A stretch of 64,000 nucleotides of DNA from Paenibacillus sp. IHBB 10380 (GTDB taxonomy: Bacteria; Bacillota; Bacilli; Paenibacillales; Paenibacillaceae): assembly GCF_000949425.1 (NCBI RefSeq), contig NZ_CP010976.1:2232001-2296000 (forward strand). The letters run 5' to 3'. Below, one piece after another: positions 1 through 7,775 of this stretch. How positions within the stretch are numbered: position 1 is the first letter of the stretch; each line of letters opens with the position of its first letter. Under the pieces are notes generated by a model. It saw nothing but the letters and a program-made list of their open reading frames with translations. It ran no database searches and was not told where the DNA came from. Made by a program: the position numbers and the translations under genes.

Positions 1-14
1 TTCGTTTACATGTG

Positions 15-965
15 TTAATCATTTCCTTTCGCTGTAAAAGCGTCTTTTAGTGCACAAGCGGCATCCTGAATTGCCATTTTTGCCGCATCCACTTCATGTG
101 CCAGATTAAAAAATTGATGAATCATGCCCTCATAGCATTTATAGTTCACAGACACACCTGCTGCTTGCAAACGTTCGGCGTAAGCCTTGCCTTCATCTCT
201 TAACGGATCGTATTCAGCCGTAATGATCATAGCTGGGGGGAGGTTGCTCAAGTCTTGATATAATAAAGGAGAAGAATACGGATGTGAAGCATCCTCTTCA
301 TTGCTTAAGTATTGTCTATAGAACCATAGAATAGATTCTCTAGTTAACAAATATCCATCGGCATTTTCGGACATCGAAGGGAACTCGAATTTCATGTTGG
401 TCGTAACGGCAGGATAGATTAGTAGTTGAAACATGATCGATGGATTCCCTTGTGCTGTGGCTTTGATCGCCATGACGGCTGAAAGATTCCCTCCAGCGCT
501 GTCGCCTCCAATGGCTATTTGTAACGGATTTACGTTAAGTTCAGCGGCATGATGAGCGACCCAATTTAATGCTGCGAATGCATCATCCACTGCCGCAGGA
601 AATTTGTGCTCCGGGGCCAGCCGATAATCGACGGAAACGACCACACACGAAGCTGCATTCGCCAATAAACGGCATATCGAATCGTGCGAATTCAGGCCAC
701 CCAATACAAAACCGCCGCCGTGATAATAGACTAAAGCCGGAAATGGCCCCTCCCCTTCAGGGGTATAGACGCGCATAGGGATTTCACTTTCAGGTCCAGG
801 TATTTCAATATTTTGTACTTGCTTAACCGGTTCAACGTGTTCCGTCACCCATGTTAATGTGAAATAATGACGGAGATGCTCTATTGTCATTTGGTCTGAA
901 GACACATGGTCGGCGACCCCATTGATTCGTTCGAGAAAATCGTGAATTTGTGGATGCAACGGCAT
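15..965 (-). CDS. HSL-family alpha/beta hydrolase (esterase/lipase)
   Basis: Cytoplasmic carboxylesterase of the hormone-sensitive-lipase (family IV) type, expected to hydrolyse short acyl esters; the natural substrate is unknown. The 316-residue protein has the oxyanion-hole motif HGGG at residues 82-85, the nucleophile elbow GDSAG at 154-158 (Ser156), the acid residue in EYDPLRDEG (Asp253) and the catalytic His in MIHQFF (His283), so the triad is complete. There is no signal peptide. An RBS-like AGAGGG precedes the ATG. It is divergent from a TetR-family gene across about 180 bp, so control by that regulator is a reasonable inference. Confidence 0.9.
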   Translation of the reverse strand: MPLHPQIHDFLERINGVADHVSSDQMTIEHLRHYFTLTWVTEHVEPVKQVQNIEIPGPESEIPMRVYTPEGEGPFPALVYYHGGGFVLGGLNSHDSICRLLANAASCVVVSVDYRLAPEHKFPAAVDDAFAALNWVAHHAAELNVNPLQIAIGGDSAGGNLSAVMAIKATAQGNPSIMFQLLIYPAVTTNMKFEFPSMSENADGYLLTRESILWFYRQYLSNEEDASHPYSSPLLYQDLSNLPPAMIITAEYDPLRDEGKAYAERLQAAGVSVNYKCYEGMIHQFFNLAHEVDAAKMAIQDAACALKDAFTAKGND

Positions 966-1001
966 TTTTATCGTCCCTCTTTTCTTTATTTAAACTATTA
1001 A

Positions 1002-1019
1002 GTTGTAAATTTTAACAAC
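1002..1019. promoter_or_regulatory. possible TetR operator (imperfect palindrome)
   Basis: GTTGT...ACAAC arms with partial inner symmetry lie between the divergent esterase and TetR genes. TetR family members commonly bind such dyads to control themselves and a neighbour. A TATAAT hexamer follows at 1030-1035 on the + strand. The dyad is short and imperfect, so this is weak. Confidence 0.3.
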
Positions 1020-1144
1020 CTATTATTATTATAATTGTATAGAACATGAGAACAACCAGCAGATTGTCTTATCATGTTTGTTATTCAACAGAGAGATGTT
1101 CATGTGTTGGATAACGTGCAAATTTTTCAATGAGGAGGATGGTT

Positions 1145-1765
1145 TTGTTGGAAAACAACAAAAAAATGGATCGGCGCATAAAACGAACACGTCAATTTAT
1201 AAAGCGGGCGCTCATTCAACTGATTGCCGAAAAGAGGTTTCACACCATTACGATTCAAGATATAACTGAACGCGCCGATATCAATAGATCCACCTTCTAC
1301 TATCACTATCTAGATAAGGAGGATTTACTTCAGCAATACATGGATGAAATGCTTAACGAGGCGGTGAAAGATGTACGCGGCGAGCGGTCTTGTAGCCAGA
1401 AACAAACAGAATCTTACGTGGATTACGATCCCGTCCCTTTTTTTATCCGTATGTTTGAACATATAGGAAAGCATGCCGAATTCTATCGGGTCATGTTACA
1501 AGAGATTCCGGTATTCGGACGGCGCGTATCCGATGTTATTCAACAACTCTATAAAGAGAGTATTTCAATCATGCAGCCGGATGAACGCCAATTCGTCGTA
1601 TCGAAAAATTTGTTGGTCACCTATGTTACCGGTGCATACACAGCCGTCATTATATCTTGGCTCGAAAATAATTTGCCCTACTCTGCATCACATATGGCCG
1701 AGCAATTATCTCAAGTCATGACGTTAGGCCCGCATCGAGCAGGAGGATTGGACTCTGTTCAATAG
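1145..1765 (+). CDS. TetR/AcrR family transcriptional regulator
   Basis: DNA-binding repressor of the TetR family. The N-terminal helix-turn-helix reads ITIQDITERADINRSTFYYH, typical of the family, and the rest is helical with the WLENNLPYS region seen in many Bacillota TetR proteins. The start is placed at TTG 1145 (or TTG 1148), because AGGAGG at 1133-1138 sits 6-9 bases upstream; an in-frame ATG at 1130 would overlap this Shine-Dalgarno sequence. The product is about 206 residues. It is divergent from the esterase gene, which is the most likely target together with its own promoter. The ligand is unknown. Confidence 0.85.
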   Translation: MLENNKKMDRRIKRTRQFIKRALIQLIAEKRFHTITIQDITERADINRSTFYYHYLDKEDLLQQYMDEMLNEAVKDVRGERSCSQKQTESYVDYDPVPFFIRMFEHIGKHAEFYRVMLQEIPVFGRRVSDVIQQLYKESISIMQPDERQFVVSKNLLVTYVTGAYTAVIISWLENNLPYSASHMAEQLSQVMTLGPHRAGGLDSVQ

Positions 1766-1825
1766 ATTTCAGATATTTCATAGACACATGCAGACTGGGC
1801 ATTACAGGTTATTATGGTACAGAAA

Positions 1826-1875
1826 AAAGCTACCCCATCTGAGTCGATTCTACTCGGATGAGATAGCTTTCTTCA
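1826..1875. terminator. bidirectional rho-independent terminator
   Basis: Nineteen-bp arms (1826-1844 and 1852-1870) with a 7-base loop and a few wobble pairs. The minus strand ends in six T residues and the plus strand in a T-rich tail. It separates the convergent TetR gene and ROK gene. Confidence 0.85.
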
Positions 1876-1955
1876 ATCTTCTTATTTATGTCTTTTATTA
1901 AGATAGCTTCTGGGCATTAGGGGCTGTAGACACAGTTGGATTGGATGCTTTAGGG

Positions 1956-3152
1956 TCATGCTAATAAATGGTTTAAAACCATTCCTCCAGCTCCTTGTGA
2001 TACAATTTCATACGAATCATTTGCTGGGAAAATAGCAGTTTTAAGCTGCGGATAAAGCTTCAATTTTTGTTCAACGGTTTGCTTGGTTACTTCAAAAAAC
2101 GAACCCTTCGGGACCAATGTTCCTCCACATACGACTGTATCCGGTTGATAAGTTAAAATGATATTTGATAATGCTATTCCATAGTAATACGCTGCTTCTT
2201 CAAGAACCTCTGTACATAATACATCACCTTTTTCAATTGCTTTCAAAATGAGGTGATAATCAATTTCTTCAATTGAGTCCACCATTTCCAAAAGAATGGA
2301 GGGCTTGCCTCTTTTAACGAATTGAATAACTTTATTTTTTATTGCTGCCAAGGAACTAAAGGTGTACAAACAACCATAAGAACCACATTGACATCTTGAT
2401 CCATTAATATCAACTGTGACATGACCAAAAGTATTCGTTTTGTGAGGTTCTGTATAAGGAATATCCCCCCCTGTAATTGTACAAATGCGAATTTCGATAT
2501 CACACATCGTAAATAAAAACCGTTCGCTTAATGCTGAAAAGTGTAAACGATGTTCTGAAAGTGCTGCAAAATTCACACCACTTCCAAGTGTTACATAAAT
2601 CGGAATTTTACTGTGAATGTAATCTTGAATTTTTTTTATTTGTACAGAAACACTTTCATTGGTTTGATCGGTTGGATTAAAAAGATCATCAATTGAAATT
2701 CCAATTCCAAGTATATCCTTTACCCCAAGATGATGACTTGACAGCAAGTCTTCTATTTTGGGAATCAAAGCATCTAATGTTTCATAGATCGAATGAATAT
2801 TCGTCGTCTTCATTTTAATTTGGCCACGAATATCTAAATTTAAATTGAGTACTAAAATAGTAGAATAAAGATTCGTTACTTCAATACCAATCACATAAGC
2901 TTCATTAGGGTTAATTCGATATAAAATTGGTTTTCTCCCCCCCGTAGATTCACCAAACTCACTACCCGAAATAAGCTTTCCTTTTATTAATTGGTCGAGC
3001 ATACGGGCGCAAGTAGCAGGTTTCATATGTGTTTTTTCAATTAACGTTTCTACTTTAACCGGACCGTAATTTCGAATTAATGCATATAGCCATTTTAATT
3101 TTTTTATTTTGGAGTTTTTAGTTGTCTGAAATTCTATTAACATCTCATTCAT
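1956..3152 (-). CDS. ROK-family transcriptional regulator (NagC/XylR type)
   Basis: Sugar- or nucleoside-responsive repressor. The start is placed at ATG 3152, which has AAAGGAG 10 bases upstream; an upstream in-frame ATG at 3224 has no RBS. The protein has 398 residues. An N-terminal winged helix (about residues 10-65) precedes the ROK ATPase-like fold. The zinc motif is CQCGSYGC. Kinase signatures are degraded: the usual ExGH reads NTFGH, the GCLE glutamate is Tyr, and the NDAN-type catalytic Asp loop reads TLGSGVN. It should therefore bind an effector rather than phosphorylate it. It is divergent from punA, with its own -35 box inside the shared palindrome, suggesting autoregulation. Confidence 0.88.
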   Translation of the reverse strand: MNEMLIEFQTTKNSKIKKLKWLYALIRNYGPVKVETLIEKTHMKPATCARMLDQLIKGKLISGSEFGESTGGRKPILYRINPNEAYVIGIEVTNLYSTILVLNLNLDIRGQIKMKTTNIHSIYETLDALIPKIEDLLSSHHLGVKDILGIGISIDDLFNPTDQTNESVSVQIKKIQDYIHSKIPIYVTLGSGVNFAALSEHRLHFSALSERFLFTMCDIEIRICTITGGDIPYTEPHKTNTFGHVTVDINGSRCQCGSYGCLYTFSSLAAIKNKVIQFVKRGKPSILLEMVDSIEEIDYHLILKAIEKGDVLCTEVLEEAAYYYGIALSNIILTYQPDTVVCGGTLVPKGSFFEVTKQTVEQKLKLYPQLKTAIFPANDSYEIVSQGAGGMVLNHLLA

Positions 3153-3230
3153 AAGGAAGAAGCTCCTTTCATAAAGCCACAATCTTCTAGTGAAAATGGT
3201 AACGGAGTCCCTCCTAAAAATCAAGATCAG

Positions 3231-3260
3231 ATTATAAGTGGATTAGTACCTTTTTATCAA
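3231..3260 (-). promoter_or_regulatory. putative promoter of the ROK regulator gene
   Basis: On the minus strand TTGATA (3255-3260), an 18-base spacer and TATAAT (3231-3236). The -35 box lies inside the palindrome at 3250-3272, so binding there would block transcription of the regulator. Confidence 0.6.
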
Positions 3261-3272
3261 TTTGATAAAAAG
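3250..3272. promoter_or_regulatory. operator-like palindrome 1 of the nucleoside module
   Basis: Perfect 11-bp arms around one base: CTTTTTATCAA, T, TTGATAAAAAG. A matching element with the same outer nine bases per arm lies at 4180-4202, upstream of the transporter gene. Position between the divergent ROK and punA promoters and the duplication support an operator for the ROK protein. There is no GC-rich stem, so it is not a terminator. Confidence 0.75.
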
Positions 3273-3275
3273 TCG

Positions 3276-3304
3276 TTTACTTTTAATTTTGAGCATGCTA
3301 GAAT
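3276..3304 (+). promoter_or_regulatory. putative sigma-A promoter of punA
   Basis: TTTACT (3276-3281), 17-base spacer, TAGAAT (3299-3304). It lies directly downstream of palindrome 1 and about 50 bases upstream of the punA ATG. Confidence 0.65.
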
Positions 3305-3309
3305 AACTC

Positions 3310-3324
3310 ATGAAAGCGCTTAAT
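3310..3324 (+). promoter_or_regulatory. near-consensus cre site (CcpA)
   Basis: ATGAAAGCGCTTAAT matches the cre consensus WTGNAANCGNWNNCW except at the penultimate position. It lies at the expected transcription start of punA, a position typical of CcpA repression. Confidence 0.55.
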
Positions 3325-3352
3325 ACTGTTATCCATATAGGAGGAAACAAAC

Positions 3353-4171
3353 ATGCACAAAACAGAAGAGATCTTAGAAGCTAAACATTATGTGGAGAAA
3401 TTTACGAAAGTTAAACCAACCATTGGTATCATTTTAGGTTCAGGACTTGGACCATTCGCCGACACATTAGAGGATGCGGTACATATCTCTTATGATGATA
3501 TCCCTCATTTTGCTAAATCATCCGCGGTTGGCCATGCAAATGAACTTGTCATTGGGACGATTGGAGGAAAGAACGTCGTTGCAATGAAAGGCCGCTTCCA
3601 TTATTACGAAGGATTTACACTTGATCAAGTTACCTTCCCTGTTCGTGTTATGAAAGCGCTAGGTGTTGACAAATTAATCGTAACCAATGCTTGTGGTGCA
3701 ATTAATACCGATTTCAATCCTGGTGATTTGATGCTAATTACCGACCATATCAACTTAACAGCTAATAACCCTTTGATTGGCCCTAACAATGCGGATTTAG
3801 GCACTCGTTTCCCTGATGTTTCTGAAGTGTATAATAAAAAATTAAGATCCATCGTTAAAGAGGTTGCAACGGAACAAAACGTGAATTTACGTGAAGGTGT
3901 TTATGCTTGGTGGACGGGTCCAACTTATGAAACACCTGCTGAGATTCGGATGATTCGTACTCTAGGTGCTGATGCTGTAGGGATGTCAACGGTACCTGAA
4001 GCTTTAGTTGCAACTCATGCCAAAATGGATACTGTAGGAATTTCTTGCCTAACTAATATGGCTTGCGGTATTCTTGACCAACCACTTAGTCACGATGAAG
4101 TCATTGAAACGGCAAACCGTGTAAAAGAAACTTTCCTAAAACTGGTTACAGAAGTGATTTCCCGGTTTTAA
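3353..4171 (+). CDS. punA: purine-nucleoside phosphorylase (PunA/XapA family)
   Basis: Cytosolic phosphorolysis of purine (deoxy)nucleosides to free base and (deoxy)ribose 1-phosphate. At 272 residues it fits the trimeric low-molecular-mass class. Visible motifs are the phosphate loop GSGLG (29-33), VGHANE near 59-64, MKGRFHYYEG (78-87), YETPAEIR (192-199), VGMSTVPE (209-216) and LTNMACG with Asn235, the residue that recognises 6-oxopurines. AWWTGP at 185-190 replaces the more usual less aromatic segment beside the nucleoside site. The RBS AGGAGG lies 8 bases upstream. Together with the downstream NupG-type transporter it forms an uptake and cleavage pair resembling E. coli xapAB, so xanthosine use is possible but unproven. 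Confidence 0.92.
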   Translation: MHKTEEILEAKHYVEKFTKVKPTIGIILGSGLGPFADTLEDAVHISYDDIPHFAKSSAVGHANELVIGTIGGKNVVAMKGRFHYYEGFTLDQVTFPVRVMKALGVDKLIVTNACGAINTDFNPGDLMLITDHINLTANNPLIGPNNADLGTRFPDVSEVYNKKLRSIVKEVATEQNVNLREGVYAWWTGPTYETPAEIRMIRTLGADAVGMSTVPEALVATHAKMDTVGISCLTNMACGILDQPLSHDEVIETANRVKETFLKLVTEVISRF

Positions 4172-4179
4172 TTTGTCAT

Positions 4180-4202
4180 CTTTTTATCATTATGATAAAA
4201 AG
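4180..4202. promoter_or_regulatory. operator-like palindrome 2 of the nucleoside module
   Basis: CTTTTTATCAT, T, ATGATAAAAAG: perfect 11-bp arms in the punA-transporter gap. It differs from palindrome 1 only in the innermost base of each arm. This suggests a second ROK-protein site that controls the transporter or permits looping. Confidence 0.7.
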
Positions 4203-4292
4203 AACGTATGGTAAGTAGGTTTAGCATGAAAGGAAGTACATTTGTTTCTCTGGGTTCATTGTTTACGATTGATACAATGTAGGAGGAACAAC

Positions 4293-5549
4293 ATGGGGAT
4301 TAAAAACCGTTTAAAAATCATGTCGTTTTTACAATACTTTATTTGGGGAAGTTGGCTTGTTACACTAGGCTCTTACATGATTAATACACTCGGTTTTACG
4401 GGTATAGAAGTTGGGATGGTTTATAGTACAAAAGGTATTGCAGCTGTAATTATGCCAAGTTTAATAGGAATTATAGCCGATAAATGGATTCCTGCCAATC
4501 GTCTATACATCATCCTTCATCTGATTTGTGCGGGAGCGCTCTATTATGCAGCTTCAGTAAGTGATCCCACTATAATGTTCTGGGTCTTACTTGTAAATGC
4601 GATGGCCTTTATGCCAACTATCGCTTTATCCAATACCATTTCTTACACCTGCTTAGAGAAGAATAATTTTGATACGGTCACAAGTTTCCCACCCATTCGT
4701 GTTTTTGGGACAATCGGTTTTATTCTAGCGATGTGGGCAATTAGTTTGTTCCGATTCGAACTGAGTAACATGCAACTTTATATCGCAGCTGGTGCATCAC
4801 TTATTTTGGCTCTTTATTCTTTTACTATGCCTTTTGTTCCAACTGCGAAAAAAAAGAAAAATCAAAACTGGGTCAGCATACTTGGTTTAGATGCTTTCGT
4901 TTTATTCAAAAAACCACAAATGGCACTATTTTTCGTATTCGCTATGTTACTTGGTGCTGTATTACAAATCACAAATACATTTGGCAATCCATTCTTACAT
5001 GATTTTGCATCAAATCCGGCTTATACCGATAGTTTTGTTGTAAAATATCCATCCATTCTCTTATCCGTTTCACAAATAGCTGAAGTTGCTTTTATCCTTG
5101 CCATTCCTTTCTTCTTGAAAAAGTTCGGCATTAAAAAAGTTATGTTAATAAGTATGCTTGCATGGACATTACGTTTTGGCCTATTTGCATTCGGTGATCC
5201 TTCACCATTTGGCTTTGTATTACTAATGTTATCTATGATTGTTTATGGTTGTGCCTTTGACTTCTTTAATATTTCGGGTTCCATCTATATCGAAAAAGAA
5301 GTTAGCTCTGATATTCGTGCCAGTGCACAAGGACTATTTATGACAATGGTTAATGGTGTCGGTGCTTATGTAGGATCTATTGCAAGTGGTAAAGTAGTGG
5401 ATTATTTCACTGTAGATGGCATGAAAGATTGGCAGACTATTTGGCTCCTTTTTGCTGCATATGCCATGCTATTAGGAATCCTTTTCTTCTTCACTTTCCG
5501 TTACAAACACCAACCAGAAAAACTAGCAAACGTGGGAGTAAAACATTAA
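4293..5549 (+). CDS. nucleoside:H+ symporter (NupG/XapB family, MFS)
   Basis: Inner-membrane nucleoside importer of the Nuc_H_symport family. The start is placed at ATG 4293, with AGGAGG six bases upstream; this gives 418 residues, the same length as E. coli NupG and XapB as I recall them. The N terminus MSFLQYFIWGSWLVTLGSYM is the family hallmark, and about twelve hydrophobic segments follow. A Lys-rich loop (KKKKN) marks the centre between the two halves. It follows punA by 121 bp with an operator-like palindrome between them, and is inferred to supply nucleosides to the phosphorylase. Confidence 0.9.
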   Translation: MGIKNRLKIMSFLQYFIWGSWLVTLGSYMINTLGFTGIEVGMVYSTKGIAAVIMPSLIGIIADKWIPANRLYIILHLICAGALYYAASVSDPTIMFWVLLVNAMAFMPTIALSNTISYTCLEKNNFDTVTSFPPIRVFGTIGFILAMWAISLFRFELSNMQLYIAAGASLILALYSFTMPFVPTAKKKKNQNWVSILGLDAFVLFKKPQMALFFVFAMLLGAVLQITNTFGNPFLHDFASNPAYTDSFVVKYPSILLSVSQIAEVAFILAIPFFLKKFGIKKVMLISMLAWTLRFGLFAFGDPSPFGFVLLMLSMIVYGCAFDFFNISGSIYIEKEVSSDIRASAQGLFMTMVNGVGAYVGSIASGKVVDYFTVDGMKDWQTIWLLFAAYAMLLGILFFFTFRYKHQPEKLANVGVKH

Positions 5550-5621
5550 TAGTTTTAAAAAAATAAAGACAGCTTAATTGAAATGGTAGAGAAGTAGGCA
5601 ACCGGTTCATCGCCAACAAGA

Positions 5622-5656
5622 AGAACCGTTCGGAAAATATACCGGACGGTCTTTTT
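5622..5656 (+). terminator. rho-independent terminator after the nucleoside module
   Basis: AACCGTTCGG and CCGGACGGT arms with one mismatch and a run of five T. It lies about 75 bp after the transporter stop. Confidence 0.8.
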
Positions 5657-5736
5657 ATGTGCAAATCCACACTTTTAGCGCTCTGAAGGGAATGAGAATT
5701 GAACTCATAAGGTGCTTATTCCTAGATATTCTTCTA

Positions 5737-6387
5737 CTACACACCGTTTTCCTTTTTCATCAGCTGCTTTAGTTGCTCAACATCATTGCTACATAAAACT
5801 GATATGAATTTAGTGATCTTTTCAATATCCCATTCCCACCATTGGAGTTGAAGTAGCAATTCGGTTACTTCTTCATTGAATCGATCGCGGATAACCGCGG
5901 CTGGATTCCCACCTACAATTGTATAAGGCTTAACATCTTTAGTTACTACTGAGTTTGTTGCAATAATCGCTCCATCACCGATTCGAACTCCGGGCATGAT
6001 TGTTGCATTATGACCAATCCATACATCGTTTCCGATCATTGTATCGCCTTTACTTCCACCACTCAATCCTTCCAAACCTGCTTCCCACCCCTGGCCGAAT
6101 GCGCCAAATGGATAAGTACTAAACGCTTGAATGTTGTGATTAGCACCATTCATAATGAATTTAGCTCCAGAAGCAATTGCACAAAATTTACCGATAATCA
6201 ATCGATCACCCATGAAATCAAAATGATACAATACGTTGTTTTCAAAGGATAGCGGATTGTTCAAATCATCATAATATGTATAATCTCCTACAATAATGTT
6301 CGGATTTTTGACGATGTTTTTTAAAAAACAAAGACTTCGAACTCCAGACATCGGAAACACACTATTCGGATTTGGACCATTCAACAT
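5737..6387 (-). CDS. vat: Vat-family streptogramin A O-acetyltransferase (xenobiotic acetyltransferase)
   Basis: Acetyl-CoA-dependent enzyme of the hexapeptide (left-handed beta-helix) xenobiotic acetyltransferase group, predicted to inactivate streptogramin A drugs. At 216 residues it is close to VatA/VatD. Family marks are YSYYD-like YTYYD (36-40), VLYHF (52-56), IGKFC (65-69), the catalytic His84 in FIMNGANH, STYPF (90-94), IGNDVWIG (118-125) and the conserved IVGGNPA (157-163) with QWW near residue 185. The order of motifs fits Vat better than CatB. The RBS GGGAGGG lies 6 bases upstream. A leader ORF and hairpin upstream may control it. Environmental Paenibacillus are known to carry intrinsic Vat enzymes. 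Substrate range is untested. Confidence 0.85.
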   Translation of the reverse strand: MLNGPNPNSVFPMSGVRSLCFLKNIVKNPNIIVGDYTYYDDLNNPLSFENNVLYHFDFMGDRLIIGKFCAIASGAKFIMNGANHNIQAFSTYPFGAFGQGWEAGLEGLSGGSKGDTMIGNDVWIGHNATIMPGVRIGDGAIIATNSVVTKDVKPYTIVGGNPAAVIRDRFNEEVTELLLQLQWWEWDIEKITKFISVLCSNDVEQLKQLMKKENGV

Positions 6388-6471
6388 AAATGACCCTCCC
6401 TTTTATCAAATTATATTTCACCTTATATTGTACCGAAATTCACTACTTTTTGCACACGACAATAACATTAC

Positions 6472-6531
6472 CTATCTCACTATCGGATTAAGCCATGGGA
6501 ATAATCGAAACGATATATTTTCAGTTGGCAT
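6472..6531 (-). CDS. possible 19-residue leader peptide upstream of vat
   Basis: Short ORF MPTENISFRLFPWLNPIVR on the vat strand, starting 6 bases downstream of the hairpin at 6537-6580 and ending 84 bases before the vat ATG. The G-rich 3' arm of the hairpin (GGGGG) sits about 8 bases before its ATG and could act as an RBS. Resistance genes against ribosome inhibitors are often controlled by stalling on such leaders. No other support exists, so it may be chance. Confidence 0.3.
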   Translation of the reverse strand: MPTENISFRLFPWLNPIVR

Positions 6532-6536
6532 CGTAA

Positions 6537-6580
6537 ATACCCCCAGACCAATTCCATTCAATGAATCGGTCTGAGGGTAT
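6537..6580 (-). terminator. hairpin in the vat leader / downstream of the hydrolase gene
   Basis: Arms of about 20 bases with few mismatches (ATACCCCCAGACC paired with GGTCTGAGGGTAT). The minus strand continues TATTTACG, so there is no strong U-tract. It could end the hydrolase transcript or act as an attenuator for vat. The remaining 6388-6702 sequence holds the leader ORF and promoter-like boxes, with nothing else evident. Confidence 0.5.
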
Positions 6581-6644
6581 ATGAGCTTACAATCTTTTTT
6601 TCGTATAAACCTTATCGTACGCTGCCTAAGTTGCATACATAAAG

Positions 6645-6674
6645 GATACACATTGTAGTATGGTTCAATGTCAA
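6645..6674 (-). promoter_or_regulatory. possible promoter upstream of vat
   Basis: Consensus TTGACA at 6669-6674 on the minus strand with a weak TGTATC -10 after 18 bases. A transcript from here would include the hairpin and leader ORF before vat. Confidence 0.35.
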
Positions 6675-6702
6675 GCATAATTTTTATGGTTAGGTGAAAT
6701 CC

Positions 6703-7557
6703 TTACTTCCCCTCATTGATCCATTCGATCAATTGTGTGTCAAAGGAATGCGGTTCTTCAAACATGGGATTGTGCCCGCTACGCTCAAAAACCACTTTCT
6801 TCACCTTTCCCCCATCTGTGTTATCGATAGAATCCCACAGCGAGACGGGTGCGACCAAATAATCATATCTTCCTAAACCAATGAATACGGGTTTATCGAA
6901 ACTAGCCAACGATTGGATCATATTTAGTTTCCCAAATGTATTTCCCCACAAATAATCAATGATTGGCATATTCGTATATACACCATTCCACATATAAACA
7001 GCATCAAACGTATAATCGTAAAAACTGTGGGCGCCCATCCGAATACACATGTGAACAAACCGTCTTTCAGGATCTTGCTTGATGTCACTTTCTAACAGAG
7101 CAATGTCTTGTTCGAATTGGCGCTTTCTTGCTGGATCTGCATTCTCGTCAAAAAACGAAAAACTTTGCTGCTGTCTTTCTGGGCTATTGGTGGGTGCTGA
7201 ATTTAGCAAGACCACTTTCTGCACATGTTCAGGATATTTCTTGGCGTATTCTAAAGCCATAAAAGCATGTCCTGAATGCCCCAATACGATGAAATCCTCT
7301 AATTTAAGAGCTTGTCTTGCCGTTTCAATATCATCTAAAACTTTATCTAATATATCATCTTCTGGTTCTAAAGCGCACGGTGGCTTAACAAATCCTCGAT
7401 GATCCAGAAAAATGAACTGGAACTCTTTATACAGATTTTCCGAGAATAAGCGCGGGTAATATACACTGCTACCTACCACTAATACCGGCCTTCCCAACCC
7501 TTTTATACAATAATTTAATTCAAATCCATCACTAATGACACTTTGAAATTTGTTCAT
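6703..7557 (-). CDS. alpha/beta hydrolase with atypical GHSGH nucleophile elbow
   Basis: Soluble alpha/beta-hydrolase fold enzyme of 284 residues, similar in layout to proline iminopeptidase or epoxide-hydrolase-like proteins. The start is ATG 7557, with AAGGGG 9 bases upstream; an earlier in-frame ATG at 7596 lacks an RBS. HRGF (53-56) follows strand 4 and probably forms part of the oxyanion region. The nucleophile is Ser95 in VLGHSGH, where the last Gly of the usual GxSxG is His. Asp in GRYDYLVAP and His in RSGHNPMFEEP complete the triad near the C terminus. The substrate is unknown. It is transcribed toward vat but separated from it by 315 bp with a hairpin. Confidence 0.8.
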   Translation of the reverse strand: MNKFQSVISDGFELNYCIKGLGRPVLVVGSSVYYPRLFSENLYKEFQFIFLDHRGFVKPPCALEPEDDILDKVLDDIETARQALKLEDFIVLGHSGHAFMALEYAKKYPEHVQKVVLLNSAPTNSPERQQQSFSFFDENADPARKRQFEQDIALLESDIKQDPERRFVHMCIRMGAHSFYDYTFDAVYMWNGVYTNMPIIDYLWGNTFGKLNMIQSLASFDKPVFIGLGRYDYLVAPVSLWDSIDNTDGGKVKKVVFERSGHNPMFEEPHSFDTQLIEWINEGK

Positions 7558-7775
7558 TTTAATAATCCCCTTTTCTATTTTTGTTTCATATACCACTCCC
7601 TTTCCACTTCTAATTCCATCGTATTTTCCATTGAACGTTCTAACACTTCAACTCACCTCTATTGAATTCGTATAAATAGAAAGCTCCTCTTTGTTCCTCT
7701 AATTCGGAAGGGTTAATTATCGGAATATCCTTTATGATCATCTTCCGAGTCCACAAAAATCAAATAGGTCATGGC

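Noticed and set aside
4180..4202. Terminator between punA and the transporter gene
   Set aside because: The stem is nearly all A/T and shares its sequence with the palindrome before punA; an operator explains it better.
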